From: Amblyomma americanum
Taxonomy: Eukaryota > Arthropoda > Arachnida > Ixodida > Ixodidae
Reading direction: 5' to 3'
NCBI RefSeq assembly: GCF_052857255.1
Contig: NC_135502.1
Span: 153,705,868 to 153,769,867, forward strand
DNA: 64,000 nt
The translations under genes and the position numbers were made by a program. The first letter of the stretch is position 1, and each line of letters begins with the position of its first letter. The notes beneath the pieces were generated by a model. The model had not been told where the DNA came from and did not search any database. It saw only the letters and a program-made list of their open reading frames with translations. Of this stretch, positions 52,001 through 64,000 are shown piece after piece.

Positions 52001-53820
52001 CACCTACACGTGCGGGGATAGAAGCGATATCGTCGGCGTTTAGCAACTTAGTCCGGATTACACTGTTGACCAGACGACAGCATTGTTATATTCTCGGGAC
52101 CTGGCTCTTCTAGCGACACCACCTGGTAGTTGCGGTGTGACGTCACCTGAGACCTCCAATATACAAGAAGCACGTCACCGGTTCATATTCTGTGGGCACG
52201 ATGGACGCGGACTGCCAATAACGCTAACAAGGACCTTGTTCTGCGTTCTGCACGGCAATTTCTTGATCGGCGCATCTACAGCAACGAGCGCCTACACGTG
52301 CGGGGATAGAAGCGATATCGTCGGAGTTTATACACTTCGTCCGGATTACACTGTTGACCAGATGACAGCATTGTTATTTTCTTGGGACCTGGCCCTTCTA
52401 GCGACACCACCTGGTAGTCGCGGTGTGACGTGACTTGAGACCGCCAATATACAAGAAGCACGTCACCGGTTCGTATTCTGTGGGCACGATGGACGTGCAC
52501 TGGCAATGACGCTAACGAGGACCTTGTTCTGCGTTCTGCAGGGCATTTTCCTGATCAGCGCATCTGCAGCAACGAGCGCCTACACATGCTGGGATAGAAG
52601 CGATATCGTCGGCGTTTATCAACTTCTTCCGGATTACAGTTGACCAGATGACAGCATGGTTATTTTCTGGCGACCTGGTTCTTCTATCGACACCACCTGG
52701 TAGTCGCGGTGTGACGTCACCCAAGAACACCACTATAAAACAATCACCTCACCGGTTCGTCTTCTGCGGACACGATGGACGCAGACTGGCAATGACGCCT
52801 ACGAGGACCTTGTTCTGCGTTCTGCAGGGCATTTTCCAGATCGGCGCATCTACAGCAACGAGCGGCTACCCGTGCGGGGATAGAAGCGATATCGTCGGAG
52901 TTTATACACTTCGTCCGGATCACCCTGTTGACCAAATGACAACATTGTTATTTTCTCGGGACCTGGCTCTTCTAGCGACACCACCTGGTAGTCGCGGTGT
53001 GACGTCACCTGAGACCACCAATATACAAGAATCACCTCAACGGTTTGTATTCTGTAGGCACGATGGACGCGGACTGGCAATGACGCCTACGAGGACCTTG
53101 TTCTGCGTTCTGCAGGGCAATTTCCTGCTCGGCGCATCTACAGCAACGAGCGCCTACACGTGCGGAGATAGAAGCGATATCATCGGCGTTATCAACTTCG
53201 TCCGGATTACACTGTTGACCAGATGACATGATGGTTATTTTCTGGCGACCTGACTCTTCTAGCGACAATACCTGGAAGTCGCGGTGTGACGTCACCTGAG
53301 AGCACCACTATAAAAGAAGCACCTCACCGTTTCGTATTCTGTGGGCACGATGGACGCGAACTGGCAATGACGCCTGCGAGGACCTTTTTCTGCGTTCTGC
53401 AGGGCATTTTCCAGATCGGCGTATCTACAGCAACGAGCGCCTAAATGTGCGGGGATAGAAGCGATATCGTCGCCGTTTATCAACTTCGTCCGGATTACAC
53501 TGCTGACCACATGACAGCATGGTTATTTTCTGGCGACCTGGCTCTTCTAGCGAAACCACCTGGTAGTCGCGGTGTGACGTCAAGTGAGACCACCAATATA
53601 CAAGAAGCACCTCACCGGTTCGTATTCTGTGGGCACGATGGACGCGGACTGGCAATGACGCTATCGAGGACCTTATTCTGCGTTATGCAGGGCATTTTCC
53701 AGATCGGCGCATCTACAGCAACGAGCACCTACACGTGCGGGGATAGAAGCGATATCGTCGGCGTATCAACTTCGTCCGGATTACACTGTTGACCAGATGA
53801 CAGCATGGTTATTTTCTGGC
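49028..53820. repeat. Higher-order module C2
   Basis: It begins near the ATGTAGGG marker at 49084. Anchors 49149-50299 match 55187-56337 (offset 6038, 21 units) and 50587-51163 match 56337-56913 (offset 5750), so this copy has one more unit near 50.3 kb. From about 51.2 kb it stops matching C3 and instead matches C1. The module is therefore a mosaic rather than a clean copy. Units at 48576-48862 and 53751-54037 near its edges are 286 bp through private additional base losses. Confidence 0.75.
50203..51180 (+). other. Open frame of 325 codons, probably not a gene
   Basis: It crosses three unit boundaries in a run of 288-bp units and ends at a TAT-to-TAG change just after the GATTTC variant at 51163. 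The same TAG recurs at many positions (for example 3856, 13645 and 15084), showing that stop-bearing alleles are amplified as freely as open ones. Confidence 0.78.
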
Positions 53821-53827
53821 GACCTGA

Positions 53828-56800
53828 CTCTTCTAGCGACAATACCTGGAAGTCGCGGTGTGACGTCACCTGAGAGCACCACTATACATGAAGCACCTCA
53901 CCGGTTCGTAATCTGTGGGCACGATGGACGCGGACTGGCAATAACGCTAAAGAGGACCTTGTTCTGCGTTCTTCAGGGCATTTTCCAGATCCGCGTATCT
54001 ACAGCAACGAGCGCCTACACGTGCGGGGATAGAAGCGATATCGTCGGCGTTTATCATATTCGTCCGGATTACACTGTTGTCCACATGACAGCATGGTTAT
54101 TTTCTGGTGACCTGGCTCTTCTAGCGACAGCACTTGGTAGTCGCGATGTGACGTCACCCAAGAACACCACTATAAAAGAAGCACTTCACCGGTTCGGATT
54201 ATGTGGGCACGATGGACGCGGACTGGCAATGACGCCGACGAGGACCTTGTTCTGTGTTCTGCAGGGCATTTTCCAGATCGGCGCATCTACAGCAACGAGC
54301 GGCTACACGTGCGGGGATAGAAGCGATATCGTTGGCGTTTATCAACTTCGTCCGGATTACAATGTTGACCAGATGACAGCATGGTTATTTTCTGGCGACC
54401 TCACTCTTCTAGCGACAATACCTGGAAGTCGCGGTGTGACGTCACCTGAGAGCACCACTATAAAACAAGCACCTCACCGTTTCGTATTCTGTGGGCACGA
54501 TGGACGCGGACTGGCAATGACGCCTACGAGGACCTTGTTTTGCGTTCTGCAGGGCATTTTCCTGATCGGCGCATCTACAGCAACGAGCGCCTACACATGC
54601 TGGGATAGAAGCGATATCGTCGGCGTTTATCAACTTCGTCCGGATTACAGTTGACCAGATGACAGCATGGTTATTTTCTGGCGACCTGGCTCTTCTAGCG
54701 ACACCACCTGGTAGTCGCGGTGTGACGTCACCCAAGAACACACCTATAAAACAATCACCTCACCGGTTCGTCTTCTGCGGACACGATGGACGCGGACTGG
54801 CAATGACGCCTACGAGGACCTTGTTCTGCGTTCTGCAGGGCATTTTCCAGATCGGCGCATCTAAAGTAACGAGCGACTACACGTGCGGAGATAGAAGCGA
54901 TATCGTCGGAGTTTATACACTTCGTCCGGATCACCTTGTTGACCAGATGACAACATTGTTATTTTCTCGGGACCTGGCTCTTCTAGCGGCACCACCTGGT
55001 AGTCACGATGTGACGTTACTTGAGACCACCAATATATAAGAAGCACCTCATCGGTTCGTCTTCTGTGGACACGATGGACGTGGGCTGGCAATGACGCCTA
55101 CGAGGACCTTGTTCTGCGTTATGTAGGGCATTTTCCAGATCGGCGTATCTACAGCAAAGAGCGCCTACACGTGCGGGTATAGAAGCGATATCGTCGGCGT
55201 TTATCAACTTCGTCCGGATTACACTGTTGACCAGATGACAGCATTGGTATATTCTCGGGACCTGGCTCTTCTAGCGACACCACCGGGTAGTCGCGATGTG
55301 ACGTCACCCAAGAACACCACTATAAAAGAAGCACCTCACCGGTTCGTATTATGTGGGCACGATGGACGCGGACTGGCAATGACGCCTACGAGGACCTTGT
55401 TCTGCGTTCTGCAGGGCATTTTCCAGATCGGCGCATCTACAGCAACGAGCGGCTACCCGTGCGGGGATAGAAGCGATATCGTCGGACTTTATACACTTTG
55501 TCCGGATCACCCTGTTGACCAGATGACAACATTGTTATTTTCTGGCGACCTGACTCTTCTAGCGACAATACCTGGAAGTCGCGGTGGGACGTCACCTGAG
55601 AGCACCACTATAAAAGAAGCTCCTCACCGGTTCGTATTATGTGGGCACGATGGACGCGGACTGGCAATGACGCCTACGAGGACCTTGTTCTGCGTTCTGC
55701 AGGGCAATTTCCTGATCGGCGCATCTCCAGCAACGAGCGCCTACACATGCTGGGATAGAAGCGATATCGTCGGCGTTTATCAACTTCGTCCGGATTACAG
55801 TTGACCAGATGACAGCATGGTTATTTTCTGGCGACCTGGCTCTTCTAGCGACACCACCCGGTAGTCGCGGTGTGACGTGACCCAAGAACACAACTATAAA
55901 ACAATAACCTCACCGGTTCGTCTTCTGCGGACACGATGGACGCGGACTGGCAATGACGCCTTCGAGGACCTTGTTCTGCGTTCTGCAGGGCATTTTCCAG
56001 ATCGGCGCATCTACAGCAACGAGCGGCTACACGTGCGGGGATAGAAGCGATATCGTCGGACTTTATACACTTCGTCCGGATCACCGTGTTGACCAGATGA
56101 CAACATTGTTATTTTCTCGGGACCTGGCTCTTCTAGCGACACCACCTGGTAGTCACGGTGTGACGTTACCTGAGACCACCAATATATAAGAAGCACCTCA
56201 TCGGTTCGTATTCTGTGGGCACGATGGACGCGGACTGGCAATGACGCCTACTAGGACCTTGTTCTGCGTTCTGCAGGGCATTTTCCAGATCGGCGCATCT
56301 ACAGCAACGAGCGCCTACACGTGCTGGGATAGAAGCGATATCGTCGGCGTTTATCAACTTCGTCCGGATTACACTGTTGACCAGATGACAGCATTGTAAT
56401 ATTCTCGGGACCTGGCTCTTCTAGCGACACCACCTGGTAGTCGCGATGTGACGTCACCAAAGAACACCACTATAAAAGAAGCACCTCACCGGTTCGTATT
56501 ATGTGGGCACGATGGACGCGGACTGGCAATGACGCCTACGAGGACCTTGTTCTGCGTTCTGCAGGGCACTTTCCAGATCGGCGCATATACAGCAACGAGC
56601 GGCTACCCGTGCGGGGATAGAAGCGAAATCGTCGGACTTTATACACTTCGTCCGGATCACCCTGTTGACCAGATGACAACATTGTTATTTTCTCGGGACC
56701 TGGCTCTTCTAGCGACACCACCTGGTAGTCGCGGTGTGACGTCACCTGAGACAACCAATATACAAGAAGCACGTCACCGGTTCGTATTCTGTGGGTACGA

Positions 56801-59800
56801 TGGACGCGGAGTGGCAATGACGCTAACGAGGACCTTGTTCTGCGTTATGCAGGGCATTTTCCAGATCGGCGCATCTACAGCAACGAGCGCCTACACGTGC
56901 GGGGATAGAAGCGATTTCGTCGGCGTTTAGCAACTTCGTCCGGATTACACTGTTGACCAGATGACAGCATTGTTATATTCTCGGGACCTGGCTCTTCTAG
57001 CGACACCACCTGGAAGTCGCGGTGTGACGTCACCTGAGACCACCAATATACAAGAAGCACCTCACCGGTTCGTATTCTGTAGGCACGATGGACGCGGACT
57101 GGCAATGACGCCTACGAGGACCTTGTTCTGCGTTCTGCAGGGCAATTTCCTGCTCGGCGCATCTACAGCAACGAGCGCCTACACGTGCGGGGATAGAAGC
57201 AATATCATCGGCGTTATCAACTTCGTCCGGATTACACTGTTGACCAGATGACATGATGGTTATTTTCTGGCGACCTGACTCTTCTAGCGACAATACCTGG
57301 AAGTCGCGGTGTGACGTCACCTGAGAGCACCACTATAAAAGAAGCACCTCACCGTTTCGTATTCTGTGGGCACGATGGACGCGAACTGGCAATGACGCCT
57401 GCGAGGACCTTTTTCTGCGTTCTGCAGGGCATTTTCCAGATCGGCGTATCTACAGCAACGAGCGCCTAAATGTGCGGGGATAGAAGCGATATCGTCGGCG
57501 TTTAAAAACTTCGTCCGGATTACACTGTTGACCACATGACAGCATGGTTATTTTCTGGCGACCTGGCTCTTCTAGCGAAACCACCTGGTAGTCGCGGTGT
57601 GACGTCAACTGAGACCACCAATATACAAGAAGCACCTCACCGGTTTGTATTCTGTGGGCACGATGGACGCGGACTGGCAATGACGCTATCGAGGACCTTG
57701 TTCTGCGTTCTGCAGGGCAATTTCCTGCTCGGCGCATCTACAGCAACGAGCGCCTACACGTGCGGGGATAGAAGCAATATCATCGGCGTTATCAACTTCG
57801 TCCGGATTACACTGTTGACCAGATGACATGATGGTTATTTTCTGGCGACCTGACTCTTCTAGCGACAATACCTGGAAGTCGCGGTGTGACGTCACCTGAG
57901 AGCACCACTATAAAAGAAGCACCTCACCGTTTCGTATTCTGTGGGCACGATGGACGCGAACTGGCAATGACGCCTGCGAGGACCTTTTTCTGCGTTCTGC
58001 AGGGCATTTTCCAGATCGGCGTATCTACAGCAACGAGCGCCTAAATGTGCGGGGATAGAAGCGATATCGTCGGCGTTTAAAAACTTCGTCCGGATTACAC
58101 TGTTGACCACATGACAGCATGGTTATTTTCTGGCGACCTGGCTCTTCTAGCGAAACCACCTGGTAGTCGCGGTGTGACGTCAACTGAGACCACCAATATA
58201 CAAGAAGCACCTCACCGGTTTGTATTCTGTGGGCACGATGGACGCGGACTGGCAATGACGCTATCGAGGACCTTGTTCTGCGTTATGCAGGGCATTTTCC
58301 AGATCGGCGCATCTATAGCAACGAGCGCCTACACGTGCGGGGATAGCAGCGATATCGTCGGCGTTTAGCAACTTCGTCCGGATTACACTGTTGACCTGAT
58401 GACAGCATTGTTATATTCTCGGGACCTGGCTCTTCTAGCGACACCACCTGGTAGTCGCGATGTGACGTCACCTGAGACCACCTATATACAAGAAGCTCCT
58501 CACCGGTTCGTATTCTGTAGGCACGATGGACGCGGACTGGCAATGACGCCTACGAGGACCTTGTTCTGCGTTCTGCAGGGCAATTTCCAGCTCGGCGCAT
58601 CTACAGCAACGAGCGCCTACACCTGCGGGGATAAAAGCGATATCGTCGGCGTTATCAACTTCGTCCGGATTACACTGTTGACCAGATGACAGCATGGTTA
58701 TTTTCTGGCGACCTGACTCTTCTAGCGACAATACCTGGAAGCCGCGGTGGGACGTCACCTGAGAGCACCACTATAAAAGAAGCACCTCACCGGTTCGTAT
58801 TATGTGGGCACGATGGACGCGGACTGGCAATGACGCCTACGAGGACCTTGTTCTGCGTTCTGCAGGGCAATTTCCTGATCGGCGCATCTCCAGCAACAAG
58901 CGCCTACACATGCTGGGATAGAAGCGATATCGTCGGTGTTTATCAACTTCGTCCGGATTACAGTTGACCAGATGACAGCATGGTTATTTTCTGGCGACCT
59001 GACTCTTCTAACGACAATACCTGGAAGTCGCGGTGTGACGTCACCTGAGAGCACCACTATAAAAGAAGCACCTCACTGGTTCTTATTCTGTGGGCACGAT
59101 GGACGCGGACTGGCAATGACGCCTACGAGGACCTTGTTCTGCGTTCTGCAGGGCAATTTCCTGATCGGCGCATCTACAGCAACGAGCGCCTACACGTGCG
59201 GGGATAGAAGCGATTTCGTCGGCGTTTAGCAACTTCGTCCGGATTACACTGTTGACCAGATGACAGCATTGTTATATTCTCGGGACCTGGCTCTTCTAGC
59301 GACACCACCTGGAAGTCGCGGTGTGACGTCACCTGAGACCACCAATATATAAGAAGCACCTCATCGGTTCGTATTCTGTGGGCACGATGGACGCGGACTG
59401 GCAATGACGTCTACGAGGACCTTGTTCTGCGTTCTGCAGGGCAATTTCCTGATCGGCGCATCTACAGCAACGAGCGCCTACACGTGCGGGGATAGAAGCG
59501 ATATCGTCGGCGTTTATCAACTTCGTCCGGAATTCAGTTGACGAGATGACAGCATGGTTATTTTCTGGCGACCTGGCTCTTCTAGCGACACCACCTGGTG
59601 GTCGCGGTGTGACGTCACCCAAGAACACAACTATAAAACAATCACCTCACCGGTTCGTCTTCTGCGGACACGATGGACGCGGACTGGCAATGACGCCTAC
59701 GAGGACCTTGTTCTGCGTTCTGCAGGGCATTTTCCATATCGGCGCATCTACAGCAACGAGCGGCTACACGTGCGGGGATAGAAGCGATATCGTCGGAGTT

Positions 59801-59864
59801 TATACACTTCGTCCGCATCACCCTGTTGACCAGACGACAACATTGCTATTGTCTCGGGACCTGG
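53828..59864. repeat. Higher-order module C3 (21 units, 6.0 kb)
   Basis: Anchors 54037-56625 match 60074-62662 at a constant offset of 6037 bp (21 units). The shared part has only scattered differences, for example near 54121/60158. It starts with the ATACATGAAG variant, also at 59922. It contains a private 575-bp two-unit duplication (57115-57689 and 57690-58264). Confidence 0.85.
57115..58264. repeat. Two-unit (575-bp) exact-looking tandem duplication
   Basis: 57115-57689 and 57690-58264 appear identical by eye, including the AATATCATCGG variant (57201 and 57776) and the GTTTAAAAAC variant (near 57501 and 58076). The related module at 62.9-63.5 kb has only one copy, so the duplication arose after the modules were copied. 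Confidence 0.88.
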
Positions 59865-60691
59865 CTCTTCTAGCGACAATACCTGGAAGTCGCGGTGTGA
59901 CGTCACCTGAGAGCACCACTATACATGAAGCACCTCACCGGTTCGTAATCTGTGGGCACGATGGACGCGGACTGGCAATAACGCTAAAGAGGACCTTGTT
60001 CTGCGTTCTTCAGGGCATTTTCCAGATCCGCGTATCTACAGCAACGAGCGCCTACACGTGCGGGGATAGAAGCGATATCGTCGGCGTTTATCATATTCGT
60101 CCGGATTACACTGTTGTCCACATGACAGCATGGTTATTTTCTGGTGACCTGGCTCTCCTAGCGACACCACTTGGTAGTCGCGATGTGACGTCACCCAAGA
60201 ACACCACTATAAAAGAAGCACTTCACCGGTTCGGATTATGTGGGCACGATGGACGCGGACTGGCAATGACGCCGACGAGGACCTTGTTCTGTGTTCTGCA
60301 GGGCATTTTCCAGATCGGCGCATCTACAGCAACGAGCGGCTACACGTGCGGGGATAGAAGCGATATCGTTGGCGTTTATCAACTTCGTCCGGATTACAAT
60401 GTTGACCAGATGACAGCATGGTTATTTTCTGGCGACCTCACTCTTCTAGCGACAATACCTGGAAGTCGCGGTGTGACGTCACCTGAGAGCACCACTATAA
60501 AACAAGCACCTCACCGTTTCGTATTCTGTGGGCACGATGGACGCGGACTGGCAATGACGCCTACGAGGACCTTGTTTTGCGTTCTGCAGGGCATTTTCCT
60601 GATCGGCGCATCTACAGCAACGAGCGCCTACACATGCTGGGATAGAAGCGATATCGTCGGCGTTTATCAACTTCGTCCGGATTACAGTTGA
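59546..60691 (+). other. Open frame of 381 codons, probably not a gene
   Basis: It is the second-longest open frame. It starts after a 286-bp unit and ends at the next unit of that deletion class, where the missing 2 bp near 60684 puts TGA in frame. The related module copy at 53797-54654 has the same ending but a shorter frame. As for the other frames, the length reflects absence of stops in the unit rather than a coding gene. Confidence 0.8.
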
Positions 60692-63600
60692 CCAGATGAC
60701 AGCATGGTTATTTTCTGGCGACCTGGCTCTTCTAGCGACACCACCTGGTAGTCGCGGTGTGACGTCACCCAAGAACACACCTATAAAACAATCACCTCAC
60801 CGGTTCGTCTTCTGCGGACACGATGGACGCGGACTGGCAATGACGCCTACGAGGACCTTGTTCTGCGTTCTGCAGGGCATTTTCCAGATCGGCGCATCTA
60901 AAGTAACGAGCGACTACACGTGCGGAGATAGAAGCGATATCGTCGGAGTTTATACACTTCGTCCGGATCACCTTGTTGACCAGATGACAACATTGTTATT
61001 TTCTCGGGACCTGGCTCTTCTAGCGGCACCACCTGGTAGTCACGATGTGACGTTACTTGAGACCACCAATATATAAGAAGCACCTCATCGGTTCGTCTTC
61101 TGTGGACACGATGGACGTGGGCTGGCAATGACGCCTACGAGGACCTTGTTCTGCGTTATGTAGGGCATTTTCCAGATCGGCGTATCTACAGCAAAGAGCG
61201 CCTACACGTGCGAGTATAGAAGCGATATCGTCGGCGTTTATCAACTTCGTCCGGATTACACTGTTGACCAGATGACAGCATTGGTATATTCTCGGGACCT
61301 GGCTCTTCTAGCGACACCACCGGGTAGTCGCGATGTGACGTCACCCAAGAACACCACTATAAAAGAAGCACCTCACCGGTTCGTATTATGTGTGCACGAT
61401 GGACGCGGACTGGCAATGACGCCTACGAGGACCTTGTTCTGCGTTCTGCAGGGCATTTTCCAGATCGGCGCATCTACAGCAACGAGCGGCTACCCGTGCG
61501 GGGATAGAAGCGATATCGTCGGACTTTATACACTTTGTCCGGATCACCCTGTTGACCAGATGACAACATTGTTATTTTCTGGCGACCTGACTCTTCTAGC
61601 GACAATACCTGGAAGTCGCGGTGGGACGTCACCTGAGAGCACCACTATAAAAGAAGCACCTCACCGGTTCGTATTATGTGGGCACGATGGACGCGGACTG
61701 GCAATGACGCCTACGAGGACCTTGTTCTGCGTTCTGCAGGGCAATTTCCTGATCGGCGCATCTCCAGCAACGAGCGCCTACACATGCTGGGATAGAAGCG
61801 ATATCGTCGGCGTTTATCAACTTCGTCCGGATTACAGTTGACCAGATGACAGCATGGTTATTTTCTGGCGACCTGGCTCTTCTAGCGACACCACCCGGTA
61901 GTCGCGGTGTGACGTGACCCAAGAACACAACTATAAAACAATAACCTCACCGGTTCGTCTTCTGCGGACACGATGGACGCGGACTGGCAATGACGCCTTC
62001 GAGGACCTTGTTCTGCGTTCTGCAGGGCATTTTCCAGATCGGCGCATCTACAGCAACGAGCGGCTACACGTGCGGGGATAGAAGCGATATCGTCGGACTT
62101 TATACACTTCGTCCGGATCACCGTGTTGACCAGATGACAACATTGTTATTTTCTCGGGACCTGGCTCTTCTAGCGACACCACCTGGTAGTCACGGTGTGA
62201 CGTTACCTGAGACCACCAATATATAAGAAGCACCTCATCGGTTCGTATTCTGTGGGCACGATGGACGCGGACTGGCAATGACGCCTACTAGGACCTTGTT
62301 CTGCGTTCTGCAGGGCATTTTCCAGATCGGCGCATCTACAGCAACGAGCGCCTACACGTGCTGGGATAGAAGCGATATCGTCGGCGTTTATCAACTTCGT
62401 CCGGATTACACTGTTGACCAGATGACAGCATTGTAATATTCTCGGGACCTGGCTCTTCTAGCGACACCACCTGGTAGTCGCGATGTGACGTCACCAAAGA
62501 ACACCACTATAAAAGAAGCACCTCACCGGTTCGTATTATGTGGGCACGATGGACGCGGACTGGCAATGACGCCTACGAGGACCTTGTTCTGCGTTCTGCA
62601 GGGCACTTTCCAGATCGGCGCATCTACAGCAACGAGCGGCTACCCGTGCGGGGATAGAAGCGAAATCGTCGGACTTTATACACTTCGTCCGGATCACCCT
62701 GTTGACCAGATGACAACATTGTTATTTTCTCGGGACCTGGCTCTTCTAGCGACACCACCTGGTAGTCGCGGTGTGACGTCACCTGAGACAACCAATATAC
62801 AAGAAGCACGTCACCGGTTCGTATTCTGTGGGTACGATGGACGCGGAGTGGCAATGACGCCTACGAGGACCTTGTTCTGCGTTCTGCAGGGCAATTTCCT
62901 GCTCGGCGCATCTACAGCAACGAGCGCCTACACGTGCGGGGATAGAAGCAATATCATCGGCGTTATCAACTTCGTCCGGATTACACTGTTGACCAGATGA
63001 CATGATGGTTATTTTCTGGCGACCTGACTCTTCTAGCGACAATACCTGGAAGTCGCGGTGTGACGTCACCTGAGAGCACCACTATAAAAGAAGCACCTCA
63101 CCGTTTCGTATTCTGTGGGCACGATGGACGCGAACTGGCAATGACGCCTGCGAGGACCTTTTTCTGCGTTCTGCAGGGCATTTTCCAGATCGGCGTATCT
63201 ACAGCAACGAGCGCCTAAATGTGCGGGGATAGAAGCGATATCGTCGGCGTTTAAAAACTTCGTCCGGATTACACTGTTGACCACATGACAGCATGGTTAT
63301 TTTCTGGCGACCTGGCTCTTCTAGCGAAACCACCTGGTAGTCGCGGTGTGACGTCAACTGAGACCACCAATATACAAGAAGCACCTCACCGGTTTGTATT
63401 CTGTGGGCACGATGGACGCGGACTGGCAATGACGCTATCGAGGACCTTGTTCTGCGTTATGCAGGGCATTTTCCAGATCGGCGCATCTATAGCAACGAGC
63501 GCCTACACGTGCGGGGATAGCAGCGATATCGTCGGCGTTTAGCAACTTCGTCCGGATTACACTGTTGACCTGATGACAGCATTGTTATATTCTCGGGACC

Positions 63601-64000
63601 TGGCTCTTCTAGCGACACCACCTGGTAGTCGCGATGTGACATCACCTGAGACCACCTATATACAAGAAGCTCCTCACCGGTTCGTATTCTGTAGGCACGA
63701 TGGACGCGGACTGGCAATGACGCCTACGAGGACCTTGTTCTGCGCTCTGCAGGGCAATTTCCTGCTCGGCGCATCTACAGCAACGAGCGCCTACACCTGC
63801 GGGGATAAAAGCGATATCGTCGGCGTTATCAACTTCGTCCGGATTACACTGTTGACCAGATGACAGCATGGTTATTTTCTGGCGACCTGACTCTTCTAGC
63901 GACAATACCTGGAAGCCGCGGTGGGACGTCACCTGAGAGCACCACTATAAAAGAAGCACCTCACCGCTTCGTATTATGTGGGCACGATGGACGCGGACTG
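59865..64000. repeat. Higher-order module C4, cut by the window end
   Basis: Partner of module C3 at 6037 bp up to about 62.83 kb, then 5749 bp, then 5174 bp. The first step is the loss of one unit, the counterpart of 56913. The second step reflects the absence of the 575-bp duplication found in C3. Matching point-mutated landmarks (GAAATC at 56625 and 62662, AATATC at 57201 and 62950) confirm the alignment. The window ends before this module does. Confidence 0.85.

Larger units (their letters stand above)
1..64000. repeat. Uninterrupted 288-bp tandem satellite array, about 222 units
   Basis: The whole window is head-to-tail copies of one 288-bp unit, all in the same orientation. Reading the GATATC landmark (or its mutated form) through the window gives 222 anchors from 100 to 63813: 157 intervals of 288 bp, 43 of 287 bp, 20 of 286 bp and one of 436 bp, which add up exactly. 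No unit is longer than 288 bp apart from the 436-bp hybrid. No foreign insert, inversion or unique spacer was seen. The window starts and ends inside a unit, so neither array edge is present. The length, regularity and lack of genes fit eukaryotic satellite DNA (centromeric, subtelomeric or other heterochromatin). I do not recognise the family and cannot name the species. Collapse or artificial expansion during assembly is a possible confounder. Confidence 0.98.

Noticed and set aside
1..64000. A CRISPR array
   Set aside because: There are no short repeats separated by unique spacers. The whole 288 bp repeats, and no cas gene is present.
1..64000. The recurring 76-codon and 96-codon minus-strand frames as small genes
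   Set aside because: They recur nearly once per unit, vary freely, and overlap plus-strand frames. They have no recognisable features.

Overview
The whole window is one uninterrupted tandem satellite array. No gene, RNA gene, transposon, CRISPR array or unique spacer was found. I located one anchor in each unit (the GATATC site or its point-mutated form). There are 222 anchors, from 100 to 63813. The 221 intervals are 157 of exactly 288 bp, 43 of 287 bp, 20 of 286 bp and one of 436 bp, which sum exactly to 63,713 bp. Both window ends lie inside a unit, so the real array is longer than 64 kb.

This is almost certainly eukaryotic satellite or heterochromatin-type DNA. The species cannot be told from sequence. 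A hand count on a representative unit gives about 54% GC and about 25 CpGs, at least as many as base composition predicts. That argues against a genome with long-term dense germline CpG methylation and would fit many invertebrates, but this is inference.

Layout: 1-6140 has mixed unit lengths. 6141-13917 is 27 consecutive units of exactly 288 bp. 10702-17322 and 17323-about 23664 are two adjacent copies of a 22-23-unit (6.3-6.6 kb) block. About 20.4-28.2 kb recurs at about 30.9-38.6 kb. 36218-38588 recurs at 39379-41749 with about four base differences noticed. About 43.8-64.0 kb is built of at least three successive, rearranged modules of 18-21 units (5.2-6.0 kb). Related modules are far more alike than neighbouring 288-bp units, which is the signature of higher-order amplification.

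Every unit has the same landmarks in the same order: GATATC, TGACGTCA, a TATA-like or degenerate TATA segment, ACCGGT, CTGCAG and CACGTG. In many units a perfect CRE palindrome sits 14 bp upstream of TATAAAAG or TATATAAG. Because 288 is 96 codons, frames can stay open through several units on both strands (up to 393 codons), but stops and 1-2 bp deletions break them at scattered places. I read these as incidental frames. The most testable biological idea is that the repeated CRE-TATA pair lets the satellite be transcribed.
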